Positions 1-9,707 of a DNA stretch of 64,000 bases are shown here, piece after piece. The stretch lies in NCBI GenBank assembly GCA_031216915.1, contig CM062288.1, positions 177,423,919-177,487,918 on the forward strand, in the 5' to 3' direction. Source of the DNA: Pictodentalium vernedei. Lineage: Eukaryota; Mollusca; Scaphopoda; Dentaliida; Dentaliidae. The notes beneath the pieces were generated by a model. It was given only the letters and a program-made list of their open reading frames with translations, was not told where the DNA came from and searched no databases. Position numbers and translations under genes: made by a program. Position 1 is the stretch's first letter, and each line of letters begins with the position of its first letter.

Positions 1-1275
1 GGCCACAGCAGAGGGTTCTGTCAGCAGCCCCTTCCAACTTCGCCGAGTTGAAGTCAGGGAAGGCTGAGGCCGATACCCCATGTCCACACTACCAGAGATG
101 CATGTCTGCAGACCCCTGCAGGGATAAGCTGAGGCCAGCTGAAACGTTGCAGATGGAACAGCAGTAGCAGCAGATACGACGGTAGCTGTTGAAACTGGTG
201 GAAAAGTGGAGATAGCAACCTAGTTCGGCTCCAAAGGAGGAGTCACAAGCCTAGTGACAGCCTCAGATGTCGACTGGAGAGGGACCACGGTCCCGGAACC
301 AGGCATCTCTTCACCAGACAACTCAACAGCTCCCACAGTATCCACCACAGAAAAAGACTGCACATCCCCCACGGAGGGGGTATAACTCTCACCAGACGTG
401 GTCGTGTCGGGAGGCCTCGAACAACAGCATAATGCCCCACCCCCGCAGGTGTGAGTGGAATGGCCACAAGAATGCACCACATGCTTGGGCAGAAGGCATT
501 GCCCTCAAGGAACAGACCTGGGCATAACAGAGGTGAGAGCAGTAGAAGAAAAAGGTGAACTCAACAGATGTAGAAAGTAGAAGAACACCCCCAACTACGA
601 GAGAAAGGTGGCAGAAAACAAAGGGCCAGAGAGAACACAACTGAACCCAGACGGCCGACAGGGACCCAAAAAACAAAAATTCTGCCCCTAACAGAGAGGA
701 GAAATCCTGTCCATACAGCCCCCTAGTGACACCTAACTCCATTAATAATAATAATATCCAAAAGGAAAACATAAATTTATCAACCGAAATATTTTATGTC
801 CGAACCGCATGGTACGTGAAAGTCACACGCGAACACAGAGCATACATAAAAGACAATGAAAATGTGGTTGGAAATAATAACGAGAATATATAAAACACAG
901 TCCTGTTATTATACGATCCTCAGATCCATAATTCCAGTCACAGGGAACCATTATCGAGTTGAATTATCACTTACTCAATGCAAATATGGACGTCTCTCCA
1001 CATGGGCGGACGAAAAAAGAATGATTCATTAGTTACGGTCTGCGCACTGGTTACCGGAAGCCGTGGATATGTACTTGGAGAAGAGCGTCCCCTACTGGGT
1101 GCGTGCCGGTAGCACTCGACCCAGTTTGCGCTTATTTTTTCTTGATGCTTTTGCACCACTTTTCTTTCCAAATTCGCTTGGGAAAGATCAAAATAGAGAG
1201 TATATTTTCCGAGTTAGGGACTTCCACTGTAGTGCAAGCCTGTAGTAAACAATTGTACGGTAGGTTGATAAGAAA
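1..1275 (-). mobile_element. DIRS-type retroelement, copy A, 5' end only
   Basis: This segment matches 33060-34840 over most of its length and then continues into a terminal repeat that copy B lacks. It reads on the minus strand and runs off the left edge of the window. Its end at about 1000-1275 is the reverse complement of the other terminus of the family at 29250-29545, which is the inverted terminal repeat arrangement of DIRS1-like elements. Only the 5' non-coding and early gag-like part is present; no reverse transcriptase or recombinase lies in the visible portion. It is a fossil fragment, and the short open frames in it look fortuitous or decayed. Confidence 0.72.
1000..1275. repeat. 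Right inverted terminal repeat of DIRS copy A
   Basis: The stretch is the reverse complement of 29250-29545, including shared blocks around 'gtagtaaacaattgt' and 'aaaatagagag'. The outermost part (about 1226-1275) is also complementary to part of the internal complementary region at 29668-29704. That is expected for DIRS1-like elements, which replicate through a circular intermediate, insert with a tyrosine recombinase and leave no target duplication. Confidence 0.7.
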
Positions 1276-1285
1276 TGAAGGTGTG

Positions 1286-1389
1286 TAATAAACACAGAAT
1301 GACACGCATGTGAATGGGTTAATCGATATGGCACTTGTGCCATATCGAATAACCCATTCACACGTGTGTGTTGTTCTGTGTATTTATTA
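1286..1389. repeat. Palindromic element P1, copy 1
   Basis: Two arms of about 49 bp, nearly perfectly complementary, separated by 2 bp. The arms contain 'gaatgggttaatcgatatgg'. The same arms recur at 1638-1772, so this is a mobile foldback family rather than a local inversion. No coding capacity. Confidence 0.75.
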
Positions 1390-1637
1390 TCTGTTCTTAA
1401 CACATACAAACACCGAACCAAAACCAAGGTTTTTTCCTGAAACCGAATCTGAAAAATCAAAACCTCCCAGCTCTAATGCTGTTTTTGAATATGATAGATG
1501 CCCTGAATAGCTGGGCTTTCTGTGTAATTATCTGGAACCATGCGTTATAACTTCGGGTCTGTTGACACAGAGGGTATCACTTAGCAGATTAGAATTCCAT
1601 ATAGTAATTTACCAAAATTATATTTATATATCATAGG

Positions 1638-1772
1638 CATGTAATAACCACAGAACGACACATGTGTGTGAATGGGTTAATCAATATGGCCTCTCGTTTT
1701 ATCATTCCTCGCTGGCACTCGAGCCATATCGATTAACCCATTCACATCTGCGTGTCGTTCTGTGTATTTATG
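1638..1772. repeat. Palindromic element P1, copy 2
   Basis: It has the same arms as 1286-1389, but about 30 bp of unrelated sequence separates them. The two copies lie 250 bp apart. The intervening and following sequence (1390-1637 and 1773-2340) shows no gene or clear repeat. Confidence 0.7.
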
Positions 1773-2344
1773 CAACAGGCCTTGTGGATTTTTGATGTTC
1801 TAGTAAATTTTCAAGACTTCTCTTCTGAGTTTGAAAAGTAGCACTGATATTCAAAGTACAAGAGATTATAGCTTGATCAATACCTTTGTTTTAATATGAG
1901 CTGTACATCAACCAATTCCCTTTGGGTTATTATGCAAAGGGCTGTGCCAACTTTATTATATTTTGAAATTGACAGTTTTCACTGTAACATCAAAAATTTA
2001 TTAAAAAACTTTCCTCATATCATATTGATTACTTCAGCAGTTGTGACAGTGTTTTGTCTATTTTAAATGACAAGCCCATTTAATTTATGAAAGTCTTGTC
2101 ATATCTCCATTACATCTTGTGAACAATTTAGAAGCCTGTCACTTGACATACTGAACATTCAAACTAATGAATTGTTTGTTGTTAAGTGCTTTCTAAATGT
2201 TAGAAAAGGCAGATGCATTCTTTGTGTTTATAATAGATCAAATTTTCTTGCTGTTATAACTTACTGCAGTTTTGATCATAGGACATCCATGTTCAGGCCT
2301 TCTCTAATTAATGATGTCTCCCTATTTTGTTCTCCAACACAGTT

Positions 2345-2640
2345 CTTAGACTCAGGAAACTTGATGATAGAGAGCATCCCTCATTTAAAGGCTTGTCTTA
2401 TGTGGAGCTATGTGTGACTACTCAACTCTTAGTTTGGAGTAACCTACAGACTCTGCAATCTTAGAGGATGAAGAATGTCCCTTATTTCAAGGCGAGTCTA
2501 ATGGGGAACAATGTTTGACTGCTCAGTCTTAGTTTGCTTAACCCTCAGACTATGTAATCCAAGATGAAGAGTGTCCCTCATTTAATGGTGTATCTAATTT
2601 GGAACTATGAATGATCAGTCAGTCTTAGTTGTGATTAAAA
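2345..2640. repeat. Degenerate tandem repeat, about 105 bp, three units
   Basis: Three diverged units share 'cagactctgcaatc'-like and 'gaagaatgtccct'-like blocks, seen at about 2444 and 2549, with an earlier partial unit. No coding signal. Confidence 0.5.
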
Positions 2641-2649
2641 CCCCAAGTA

Positions 2650-2735
2650 TGGTAAATGGTTTTGTGTTTGGAAGTAAAATGCAATTAACAGGATTATTTA
2701 ATGAAGAAATATGCAATTAGCTGGGACCACTGCAT
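2650..2735. repeat. Remnant of pogo-like MITE
   Basis: Contains 'ggtaaatggttttgtgttt' and 'caattaacagg', followed by a decayed 'gggaccactg' end. These match the right-hand 90 bp of the full element at 3641-4069. Only this end survives. Confidence 0.6.
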
Positions 2736-2825
2736 CGTGTTAAGGTTATATATTCTTTAGTTGCATCACATATTCATTTAGACGCAATAACAATATTTTG
2801 TCCATACAAGTCTGTCATTTCCATG

Positions 2826-2882
2826 GAGGGCCACCTGCCTCAAACCTGCTTAGCCTGGGGCTGCCAGTTTGTGCCCTCCTTG
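2826..2882. other. GC-rich island of unknown nature
   Basis: A patch of about 57 bp is clearly richer in G+C than its flanks. On the minus strand it can be read without a stop for about 13 codons between an AG and a GT, so a tiny exon is conceivable. On the plus strand it is also open. I see no second line of support, and it could equally be a piece of an unrecognised repeat. Confidence 0.15.
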
Positions 2883-2930
2883 ATTCTGTGTATCAATGAT
2901 AATGTCAAATTGTAGCTGTTTGCATAAGTG

Positions 2931-3125
2931 TTGTTTATTTATTTATTGGTGATGAAGGGCACTTTCAGCATCTATGGTTATATAATGATTATAGTCAAGT
3001 TGAGCCAACTGCTTATACCTATGTTTCCAACATTAGTGGGGCTTTCACCCAGGTACTGGTTAATGGATACTATTGGTACCAGTAAAACAGAACTTGTTAA
3101 TCACAATCGATAAGCACTGCTCCAC
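2931..3125 (-). mobile_element. SINE-B copy
   Basis: On the minus strand it ends in a (TAAA)n-type tail, seen here as 'tttatttatttattgg', with the body 'actttcagcatctatgg ... accagtaaaacagaacttg'. Family copies occur throughout the window. No tRNA-like head is recognisable. The last 20 bp before the tail are shared with SINE-A, so both may use the same LINE machinery. From 3126 to 3640 I see only AT-rich sequence and one imperfect inverted repeat (about 3550-3603). Confidence 0.6.
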
Positions 3126-3640
3126 CTACAAGAAATAATATTTAATACCATGATTTTTTTTTTTAAAAAAGGGACAAACTGTGACCGCCTGGCCACTCAT
3201 GCCATGAGACCTTGATCTTTGTCATTCAGACTTGGTGGTGCTACACAACACACCTTCCCTTTGTCCATTACCCTTGTGTGGAGTTTCTACCCAGCCATTA
3301 CAGATTCATGACTCAGACACAATTTTCTGCAAGAATGGTCAAAATTCGGACAGATAGCTGGACAACCTGTATGTATCTTGTCTCCTTTCTATTGGCGCCA
3401 TAAAAATACTGCAAAATTAATTTTTATCAATATCAATCATTCAGGCACAAGTGATAACATGACTAACCTTTAAAAATTTTATTTGATGTATTATTTTGAC
3501 ATTATTACTTTGTTAGTTTCACATCAGCCAAGATATCAGGATAGGGAACTTAACTTCATATCAGTCTGAGACCGAAAGTCAAAGGCTGATATGAAGTTAC
3601 CAAGGGCTAATAGTTTGGCCAATATGAAAGTAACCAAGTA

Positions 3641-4069
3641 CAGTGGAACCCTGTTAATTGAATAGCCACTTTGCCAATGAAAATTATTCAGTCAACAGGA
3701 GTATTCAAATAACAGGGATTGTGTCACTTTCCTGTATTGTAGAGATAAACTTAGCATTTATTCTATTATATCTTGTTTGACAGAGCTCCATGAGCTCTGT
3801 CAAACAAGATATAATACATTAAATGCCTGTATTGGATGTACAAAGGCCAAATAGGTTTATAAACAAAGGAAAACTGGGGAGAGTCAGGGTAAGTTCTCTA
3901 CAGGTTACAAGATTTCTTATTCAATTAACAGATTACTCTATGACCCAAATATTCAATTAACAGGCCAAATTTGTACTGGAGGTATGGTAAATGGTTTTGT
4001 GTTGAAAAATTATATTCAATTAACAGGGGTTATTCAGTTAAAAGATATCCAATTAAGTGGGCTCCACTG
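3641..4069. mobile_element. Pogo-like MITE, full length, TA target duplication
   Basis: The element starts CAGTGGAACCC and ends GGGCTCCACTG, a matched inverted terminal repeat, and is flanked by TA at 3639-3640 and 4070-4071. A TA duplication plus CAGTGG termini point to the Tc1/mariner superfamily, pogo/Tigger branch. It is 429 bp and has no transposase. Its centre (about 3770-3820) carries a strong hairpin with the core 'cttgtttgacagagctc'. A second near-full copy is at 46642-47073. Movement would need a transposase supplied from elsewhere. Confidence 0.82.
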
Positions 4070-4140
4070 TAATAACCTCTTCATTTATTATACTACATGT
4101 AAAACAAATAATAAAATGTTCTCAGATCTGTTACAGTTTT

Positions 4141-5414
4141 CTGACAGTGTTATTGTTTCTCATTCTTTTCACAAAGTCTGAAGTTTTCCTCTTCTCCTAC
4201 TCCTATTCAGTTATTTGAGCATCAAACTTGGCTTCCCCACTGGGGAAGAGGCAACATTCAGATTGCTGAACTACCTCTTCTTCCACTTCGACATATCTCC
4301 ACTTACAACTCTCAATTATGGTTTGCAATGATTTTTCTGTACAACTCTCTTTTCTTCATCCACCTAATTATTACCATTATTAATTCCTATTGTTTCTCAT
4401 TCTTGTATCAAAGTCTGAAGTTTCTTCCTCTCTTAGATCAGCTATCTGAACATCTCAGTTTCCCCACCGGGGAAGCTGTGGCAAGCAGACTGCTGAACTA
4501 CCTCTTCTCTCACTTCAACGAATCTCCACTTTCAACTCCGAATCTTAGTTTGCATTTAATGTTCTGTACAACTCTCTTCTTTATTCTCTTCATCCAGCTA
4601 ATCCTTACTTATTGACATCTTTAAAGTCAACTCCAAGTCACTCCATTATGCGTGGTCAAACCAATTTTCCTGATTGTATTCGGCAAAAACTGTGAAGGAT
4701 GTTGATGTCAATAAACTATATGTGCCCAGTAATGCAACATGTTGGACAACTCTAGCTTGTTTCATATCAGCCAAGATCGGCATCATATCACCCGAGTTTG
4801 ATATTGAGCAATTCTGGGAATAAAAATCATATCAAATAAACAATCGGAGCTTATTACTTCGTTAGTTTCATATAGACTGGAACCTCTTCATTAATTAAAC
4901 CAAAACAAATTACAAAAAGTTCTCGGATCTTTTACTATTTCTGACAGTGTTATTGTTCATCATTCTTTTCACAAAGTCTGAAGTTTCCTCTTCTCCTACT
5001 CCCATTCAGTTATTTGAGTATCAAGCTTGGCTTCGCCACTGGGCAAGAGGAAATGTTCAGATAGCTGAACTACCTCTTCTCCCACTTCGACGTATCTCCA
5101 CTTACGACTCTGAATTATGGTTTGCAATGATTTTTCTGAACAATTCTCTTCTTTTTCTTCATCCACCTAATCATAACCATTATTAATTCCTCATCATACA
5201 AAACTCTGCAAGGTCACGCCAATTTTCCAGATTGTGTTTGATGAATAACTGAACATTTCTATGTAAACAGACTGGTTGTGCCCAGTACTGCACCAAGAGG
5301 GACAACTCTAGATTGGTTCATATTGGCTGAGATCAGCATCATATCAGCCAAGTTTGAAACCATATCAGACGAGTTTGGTAATGGACAATTCTTGGAAAGA
5401 AAATCATATCTGAT
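4141..5414. repeat. Diverged local duplications
   Basis: A unit of about 237 bp around 'aaagtctgaag' occurs at 4173 and 4410, and again at 4973. A larger block ending '...aatcatatc' near 4835 recurs ending at 5410, just before the LTR element. Short frames across these units are not consistent between copies. The LTR element inserted at the end of the last copy. Confidence 0.6.
5410..5414. repeat. 5-bp target site duplication, left
   Basis: CTGAT immediately precedes the left LTR and recurs immediately after the right LTR at 12132-12136. Five base pairs is the usual integrase footprint for many Ty3-type elements. Confidence 0.9.
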
Positions 5415-5885
5415 TGTCAGGGCAAAGCCAGCCTAAATATAGGGGCAAGGGGCCTCATATTTAAAGATATTGTAAGTTCAAAATATATTCCGCATCAAGG
5501 CGAAAAACCTACATGAATTTCACTTCTCTGTAAAGCTGGACATAGAAAAAACACACGTGGTGTATATCCAGCTTTAGCGCAGGGACCCAGGGGAGAAACG
5601 GTATGTTAGATAAGGTCTACTCTCGTTTAGTTTCTACAGTAGTCGGAGTCTTACGAGACGTAATCGGCTTTCGTCACGGCTAATTGAGAAACGAGGTTCT
5701 AAAAGATAGAAATGTTGTGTCATCATAAGTTATAACAATCATGGCAAGAACGAATCGGTTTTCTAGACAAGTGAAGTCACGCATGAGATAACTTGTATTG
5801 ATTCTGCCTCGATACACGTCATCTCCTACCGTTTTGACAGGTGGACAGATGAGCGTCGGTCCACCTGACAGTTTAGGGTAAAAAG

Positions 5886-5895
5886 TATATATATA
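5886..5895 (+). promoter_or_regulatory. TATA-like box in the LTR
   Basis: TATATATATA is the only strong TATA-like run I noticed in the upstream half of the LTR; the 3' LTR has the same run at 11005-11014. Its role as the element's promoter is inferred from position, upstream of the AATAAA signal. Confidence 0.4.
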
Positions 5896-6515
5896 CCTGG
5901 AAGAGCAGAGCATTAGACACACACTTGGGGTCACACACGCGTTGGTGAAGTCCAGGACAGGCGGACTCTGTTTCCTGGCATAAGGGTACCTTCGATCACA
6001 GGACCCTGACACGGCTGGAATCGCCAGAGAGGGCATTCCATCATTGATTTAGCTTAACGTTGATAGGCGGCTACGGGGCCGAATTCGTGAGAAGGAACAC
6101 CCCAGGTGGAACGTTAAAGTTTAGATTGTCGAGTAGCAGGTATCGGCCTGCAATAGTCAGAAGTGTAGGTTAATTGTATTGTGCGTATTAACCCTTTGAA
6201 GCGTCAGATTGATTGCGTTCTGAGTAGCTTGTTTTGCTGTCGAAGCATCGTAATACCGACTGGAGATCGGTGTGAGTGACAATTTCGCCCTAGCACAAAA
6301 AGGGCATTTGTGAATCGTGAATTCAACCAGGAACGGTGAATATTTCAATAGGACTTTCACGGAGGACTTTCAAAAGGCACATAAGGTATGAGTAGACAAT
6401 ATCTGACCCAAATCAGAAGTACGGTGTCTTTATAGATGACGAACATTGCTGGTCGGAACCCTCCGACAGCCAGAGGTACAGTTACGCGCAGACGTTGACA
6501 TTTGAGCCTAAGCGG

Positions 6516-6603
6516 GTGAAGCTCTTATGGCGAGCTCACAGTAATAACATTTCAGATTTGTGAAGCTCTTATGGCGAGCTCACGGTAGTAACATTTCCAG
6601 TGT
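6516..6603. repeat. 44-bp tandem duplication inside the LTR
   Basis: Two units starting 'gtgaagctcttatggcgagc' at 6516 and 6560. The same pair is in the 3' LTR (about 11635-11722), so it predates this insertion. Confidence 0.8.
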
Positions 6604-6742
6604 GTAGACTATAGTGCCAGTACAGGGCTATAGAATGACTATATGATTGTTTAGAATTATTTAACCGTAGCGACCCATTTTCTGTGAAAAGAATCGAATT
6701 GTTGATTGTTGAAATATTGTAACGGATTTATTTTTATGTGTA

Positions 6743-6748
6743 AATAAA
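6743..6748 (+). promoter_or_regulatory. Polyadenylation signal in the LTR
   Basis: AATAAA lies about 265 bp before the LTR end; the 3' LTR copy is at 11862-11867. It would act in the downstream LTR to end the genomic transcript. Confidence 0.45.
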
Positions 6749-7017
6749 AGAATCGTTGTTACTTTAAATCATTCTTTCCATTATACAGCCTGAAGTGATT
6801 AGGAATCACACCTAACGGAAATCGAACCTATTTCAGGACAATTTGGCAGAGAAGGAATCACGGCGTCGGTCTAACTCAGCTCTCTGCGCCGAGTTCGCGA
6901 CACTTGGATTCCGACCCTCCACGTTGGTCTAATTTTCCCGCAACTTCATCAGCGGGACTAAATAACCCCACGTCAGGCCCCAGGCCTTACGGGGCCTCAG
7001 GAGTCCCTGACATTGAT

Positions 7018-7033
7018 TGGCGAGGCTACCAGG
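7018..7033 (+). promoter_or_regulatory. Candidate primer-binding site
   Basis: TGGCGAGGCTACCAGG starts five bases after the LTR. TGG pairs with the CCA end of a tRNA, so position and sequence fit a primer-binding site for first-strand synthesis. I did not identify the tRNA. Confidence 0.5.
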
Positions 7034-7340
7034 ATATTTCTAAAAGGTAAAAAATGGCTATATGGAAATTTTGTTTTATTTTAACGGCGGTTCTGTTTAG
7101 GTTTTGACGCGTTCGGTCAGTTGATGCCGTTCAAGGGTTTAATATCGCAATACAGTAGTCCCCAAAAGGATACTTAATAGCCACTATAACTGCGGTAGGT
7201 TTCAGAATATTTGGTGCATTTAATTACGTTAAATTACAGAGGTAAATTAGGATCAATTGCCATATTTTTTTTTCTTTCTTTCTTTCTTTTCCTTCTTCAT
7301 TCTTTCTGACGGGTGTTGAAGATAGAAAGAAAAAATCAAA

Positions 7341-9707
7341 ATGGATGTTGTTACACCCCTCGCCCAACTGGTATCATTAGGCAAGGAAATGGGCCTTGAG
7401 GGAGCTGAACTTCAGAAGTTCGTTAAAGATGAGCAGAAACGTGAGGCCAAGGAGATTGCCTTACGCAATGACGCAAGGGAGAGAGAAGCCCAATTAGAAC
7501 GAGAGCGCGAGAAAGACGCAAGAGGGGCGAAAGAGAGAGAGATTCAATTAGCAAATGAGGCGAGAGAGAGGGAAGCCCAATTAGCAAGGGAGGCAAGGGA
7601 GGCAGAACGGGAGCTCGAACAACAGAGGCACGAGAGAGAATTAGAGCTCCTCAGAGCAAGGGCCGATGTGGAGAATGAAAGTCGGCGCTCAGGGGATGGG
7701 AGTGCAGGGGTAGCAATTCATGCCCCACGCCCCCATCTCGCTCATTTCAATGAAAACACAGATGACTTGGACTCGTACTTGGAGAGGTTCGAGCGTTTTG
7801 CCTCCAGTCAAATGTGGCCAGAAGACACATGGGCTATGTGCTTGAGCCCTTTGTTGTCAGGTAAAGCCCTCGAGGCTTATACCAGTATGCCTCCTGCACT
7901 TCTTAACGACTACAGTGAGCTGAAGAATGCCATCCTTCGGAGATACCAGCTCACTGAAGAAGGATTCCGGACCAAGTTCCGAGAAATTAAGCAGGAGAAG
8001 GGAGAAACAGTACCTCAGTATTTTGCCCGAGCTAGGCGGTACTTTGACCGCTGGACTGATCTCGCAGAAGTGAATGAGTCGTATGGAGCCCTGCGAGATC
8101 TATTTCTCCGAGAGCAGTTTTTAACTACATGCTCCAAGGAATTGGGCCTGTTCATCAAGGAAAGGGGTCCGCCCACCTATGATGAGATGGCAACTGTGGC
8201 AGAACGCTACATCGAGGCCCACGGTGGGAGTGTAAACGCACCCAAATTGGCTAGGGGTGGGGCAAACGGGTTGGCAATGGCACCCGTCAGGCAACACCAC
8301 CCCGACCCTCCTGCGTCGCAGACCAGCCGGAAGGGGAGCGCTCCCAAGGACACCACTTGCTTTATCTGCAACAAGCGGGGTCATATTGCCAGGGACTGCT
8401 GGCAGAAGCAGGTAAGGACCACTGGGAACATTAGACCACCTCAGCAGGGGGTCGGGAACGCAGCACCAAGGGGTTGGAAGCAAGGTGACCGCGTAGATCC
8501 AGGGCCCAGTAGACAGACGGCAGCGTTCTGTCAAACTATCGGTCCAGAACACAGTCCCCTCCGGGAATGTATACAAGAGGGAGAATTAAGGCTGGAAGGC
8601 GGGAAGGTTGTCCCGATAATAAGTGGCATGTGTGAGAGGCTCACAACTTCGCAGGAGAAGGTTGATATGCCAGTGTACCCAGGGTATGTGGGACAAAGGG
8701 AGATCCGTCTGCTCCGGGATTCTGGGTGCTCCTCTGCAGCGGTTAGAAGGCAACTGGTTGACGACAAGCAATTGTTGGGTCGTGACCATTTGTGTATTTT
8801 GATAGATGGGACCGTTAGAAGGTTCCCCATCGCGAGGATAACGGTGGATACCCCATTTTATTGTGGCGAAGTGGAAGCCATGTGCATTGAATCACCTGTG
8901 TATGACCTGGTCATAGGTAATATCCCAGGGGTGAGGGCAAGCCCTGATGAGTTATGGTCCAGGGATAGGGGGCCAAGTGAAGGCCCAACGAGTAATGAAG
9001 GGAAGGTTCCCAGGGGGAACCAATCCGATGGTCCAGGGGATGGCCCCTACACGACGAAATGTCGGGAAGTTTCAGGAGGGACGACTCCTGGCCTATTAGG
9101 GAGAAGGGGCCGCAGGCGGTCCAGGCGAAACGCCAAACAGCGAGGGAACCCAATGGGATCATTGGAGAAAGACCCTCAAGCAAATTTATGTGGGGGAGTT
9201 GAGCGCCCCAAGAAGTCGGTGTCACCCGTGTGGAGAGGGGAGGCCAGACCCACGCAAATGGCTGGGCAAACTTCCCCAGAATTGAGAGGGCACGGGTCAA
9301 CACAAGTTGAGTATGTTAAAGTGGATGGGACCGCTAAGGTGGGCGCCCAGGGGACCGAGAAAAGGGTCCACAAATCAAAGGAGAAGCATCCTAGGTGGCG
9401 GAGACCACGTAGAGAGTGCCGGGGGCGCACAGCGCCCAATGTGCGCAAGAAGTCGTCGCAATGGACCGGGGGGTCGACGGCACAAGGGCCAAGGACGGCC
9501 AGTGTCGTTCGAACGACGGTAATCGCCGGGACGAGTGAGCCTGGGGGATATAGCGCCAAGGGAAGCTCTTGGGAATGCGACAACGACAGGGTATGGGGAC
9601 CCTGGTGGAATACCCGTAGAAATAACGGGGCGAGAAGTAGGGGTGTGTCAAGGGTTACCCAAGGGGATACTGGGAACCGGGCCCCTACCAATGGTCGGTG
9701 GTTATAA
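7341..9707 (+). CDS. gag: Gag-protease polyprotein of the LTR element
   Basis: 788 codons, ATG to TAA, starting after a pyrimidine-rich tract at 7267-7310. Residues about 25-115 are a highly charged Glu/Arg/Ala-rich stretch likely to form a coiled coil. Residues about 130-300 look like a retrotransposon capsid of the kind related to vertebrate SCAN domains (RFERFASSQMW, LLSGKALEAY, RYQLTEEGFRTKFREI, ARRYFDRW). A CCHC zinc knuckle (CFICNKRGHIARDC) is at 340-353 and would bind RNA. A retropepsin-like segment follows with DSG at 460-462 and a later DLVIGN block near 533, suggesting that a protease cleaves the polyprotein. Residues after about 545 are Gly/Arg/Pro-rich with no domain I recognise. 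The product would assemble particles in the cytoplasm. The frame is open throughout. Confidence 0.88.
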   Translation: MDVVTPLAQLVSLGKEMGLEGAELQKFVKDEQKREAKEIALRNDAREREAQLEREREKDARGAKEREIQLANEAREREAQLAREAREAERELEQQRHERELELLRARADVENESRRSGDGSAGVAIHAPRPHLAHFNENTDDLDSYLERFERFASSQMWPEDTWAMCLSPLLSGKALEAYTSMPPALLNDYSELKNAILRRYQLTEEGFRTKFREIKQEKGETVPQYFARARRYFDRWTDLAEVNESYGALRDLFLREQFLTTCSKELGLFIKERGPPTYDEMATVAERYIEAHGGSVNAPKLARGGANGLAMAPVRQHHPDPPASQTSRKGSAPKDTTCFICNKRGHIARDCWQKQVRTTGNIRPPQQGVGNAAPRGWKQGDRVDPGPSRQTAAFCQTIGPEHSPLRECIQEGELRLEGGKVVPIISGMCERLTTSQEKVDMPVYPGYVGQREIRLLRDSGCSSAAVRRQLVDDKQLLGRDHLCILIDGTVRRFPIARITVDTPFYCGEVEAMCIESPVYDLVIGNIPGVRASPDELWSRDRGPSEGPTSNEGKVPRGNQSDGPGDGPYTTKCREVSGGTTPGLLGRRGRRRSRRNAKQRGNPMGSLEKDPQANLCGGVERPKKSVSPVWRGEARPTQMAGQTSPELRGHGSTQVEYVKVDGTAKVGAQGTEKRVHKSKEKHPRWRRPRRECRGRTAPNVRKKSSQWTGGSTAQGPRTASVVRTTVIAGTSEPGGYSAKGSSWECDNDRVWGPWWNTRRNNGARSRGVSRVTQGDTGNRAPTNGRWL

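Larger units (their letters stand above)
5415..7012 (+). repeat. 5' LTR
   Basis: 1598 bp, TG...CA with 8-bp terminal inverted repeats. A TATA-like run lies at 5886-5895 and AATAAA at 6743-6748, so transcription would plausibly start and end inside it. A 44-bp unit is tandemly repeated at about 6516-6603. Minus-strand open frames of 118 and 67 codons exist, but they repeat in the other LTR simply because the LTRs are near-identical. Confidence 0.92.

Noticed and set aside
5680-6360. 118- and 67-codon minus frames repeated exactly at 10799-11155 and 11276-11479
   Set aside because: They repeat because both LTRs are near-identical copies; no domain or start context supports an LTR-encoded protein.
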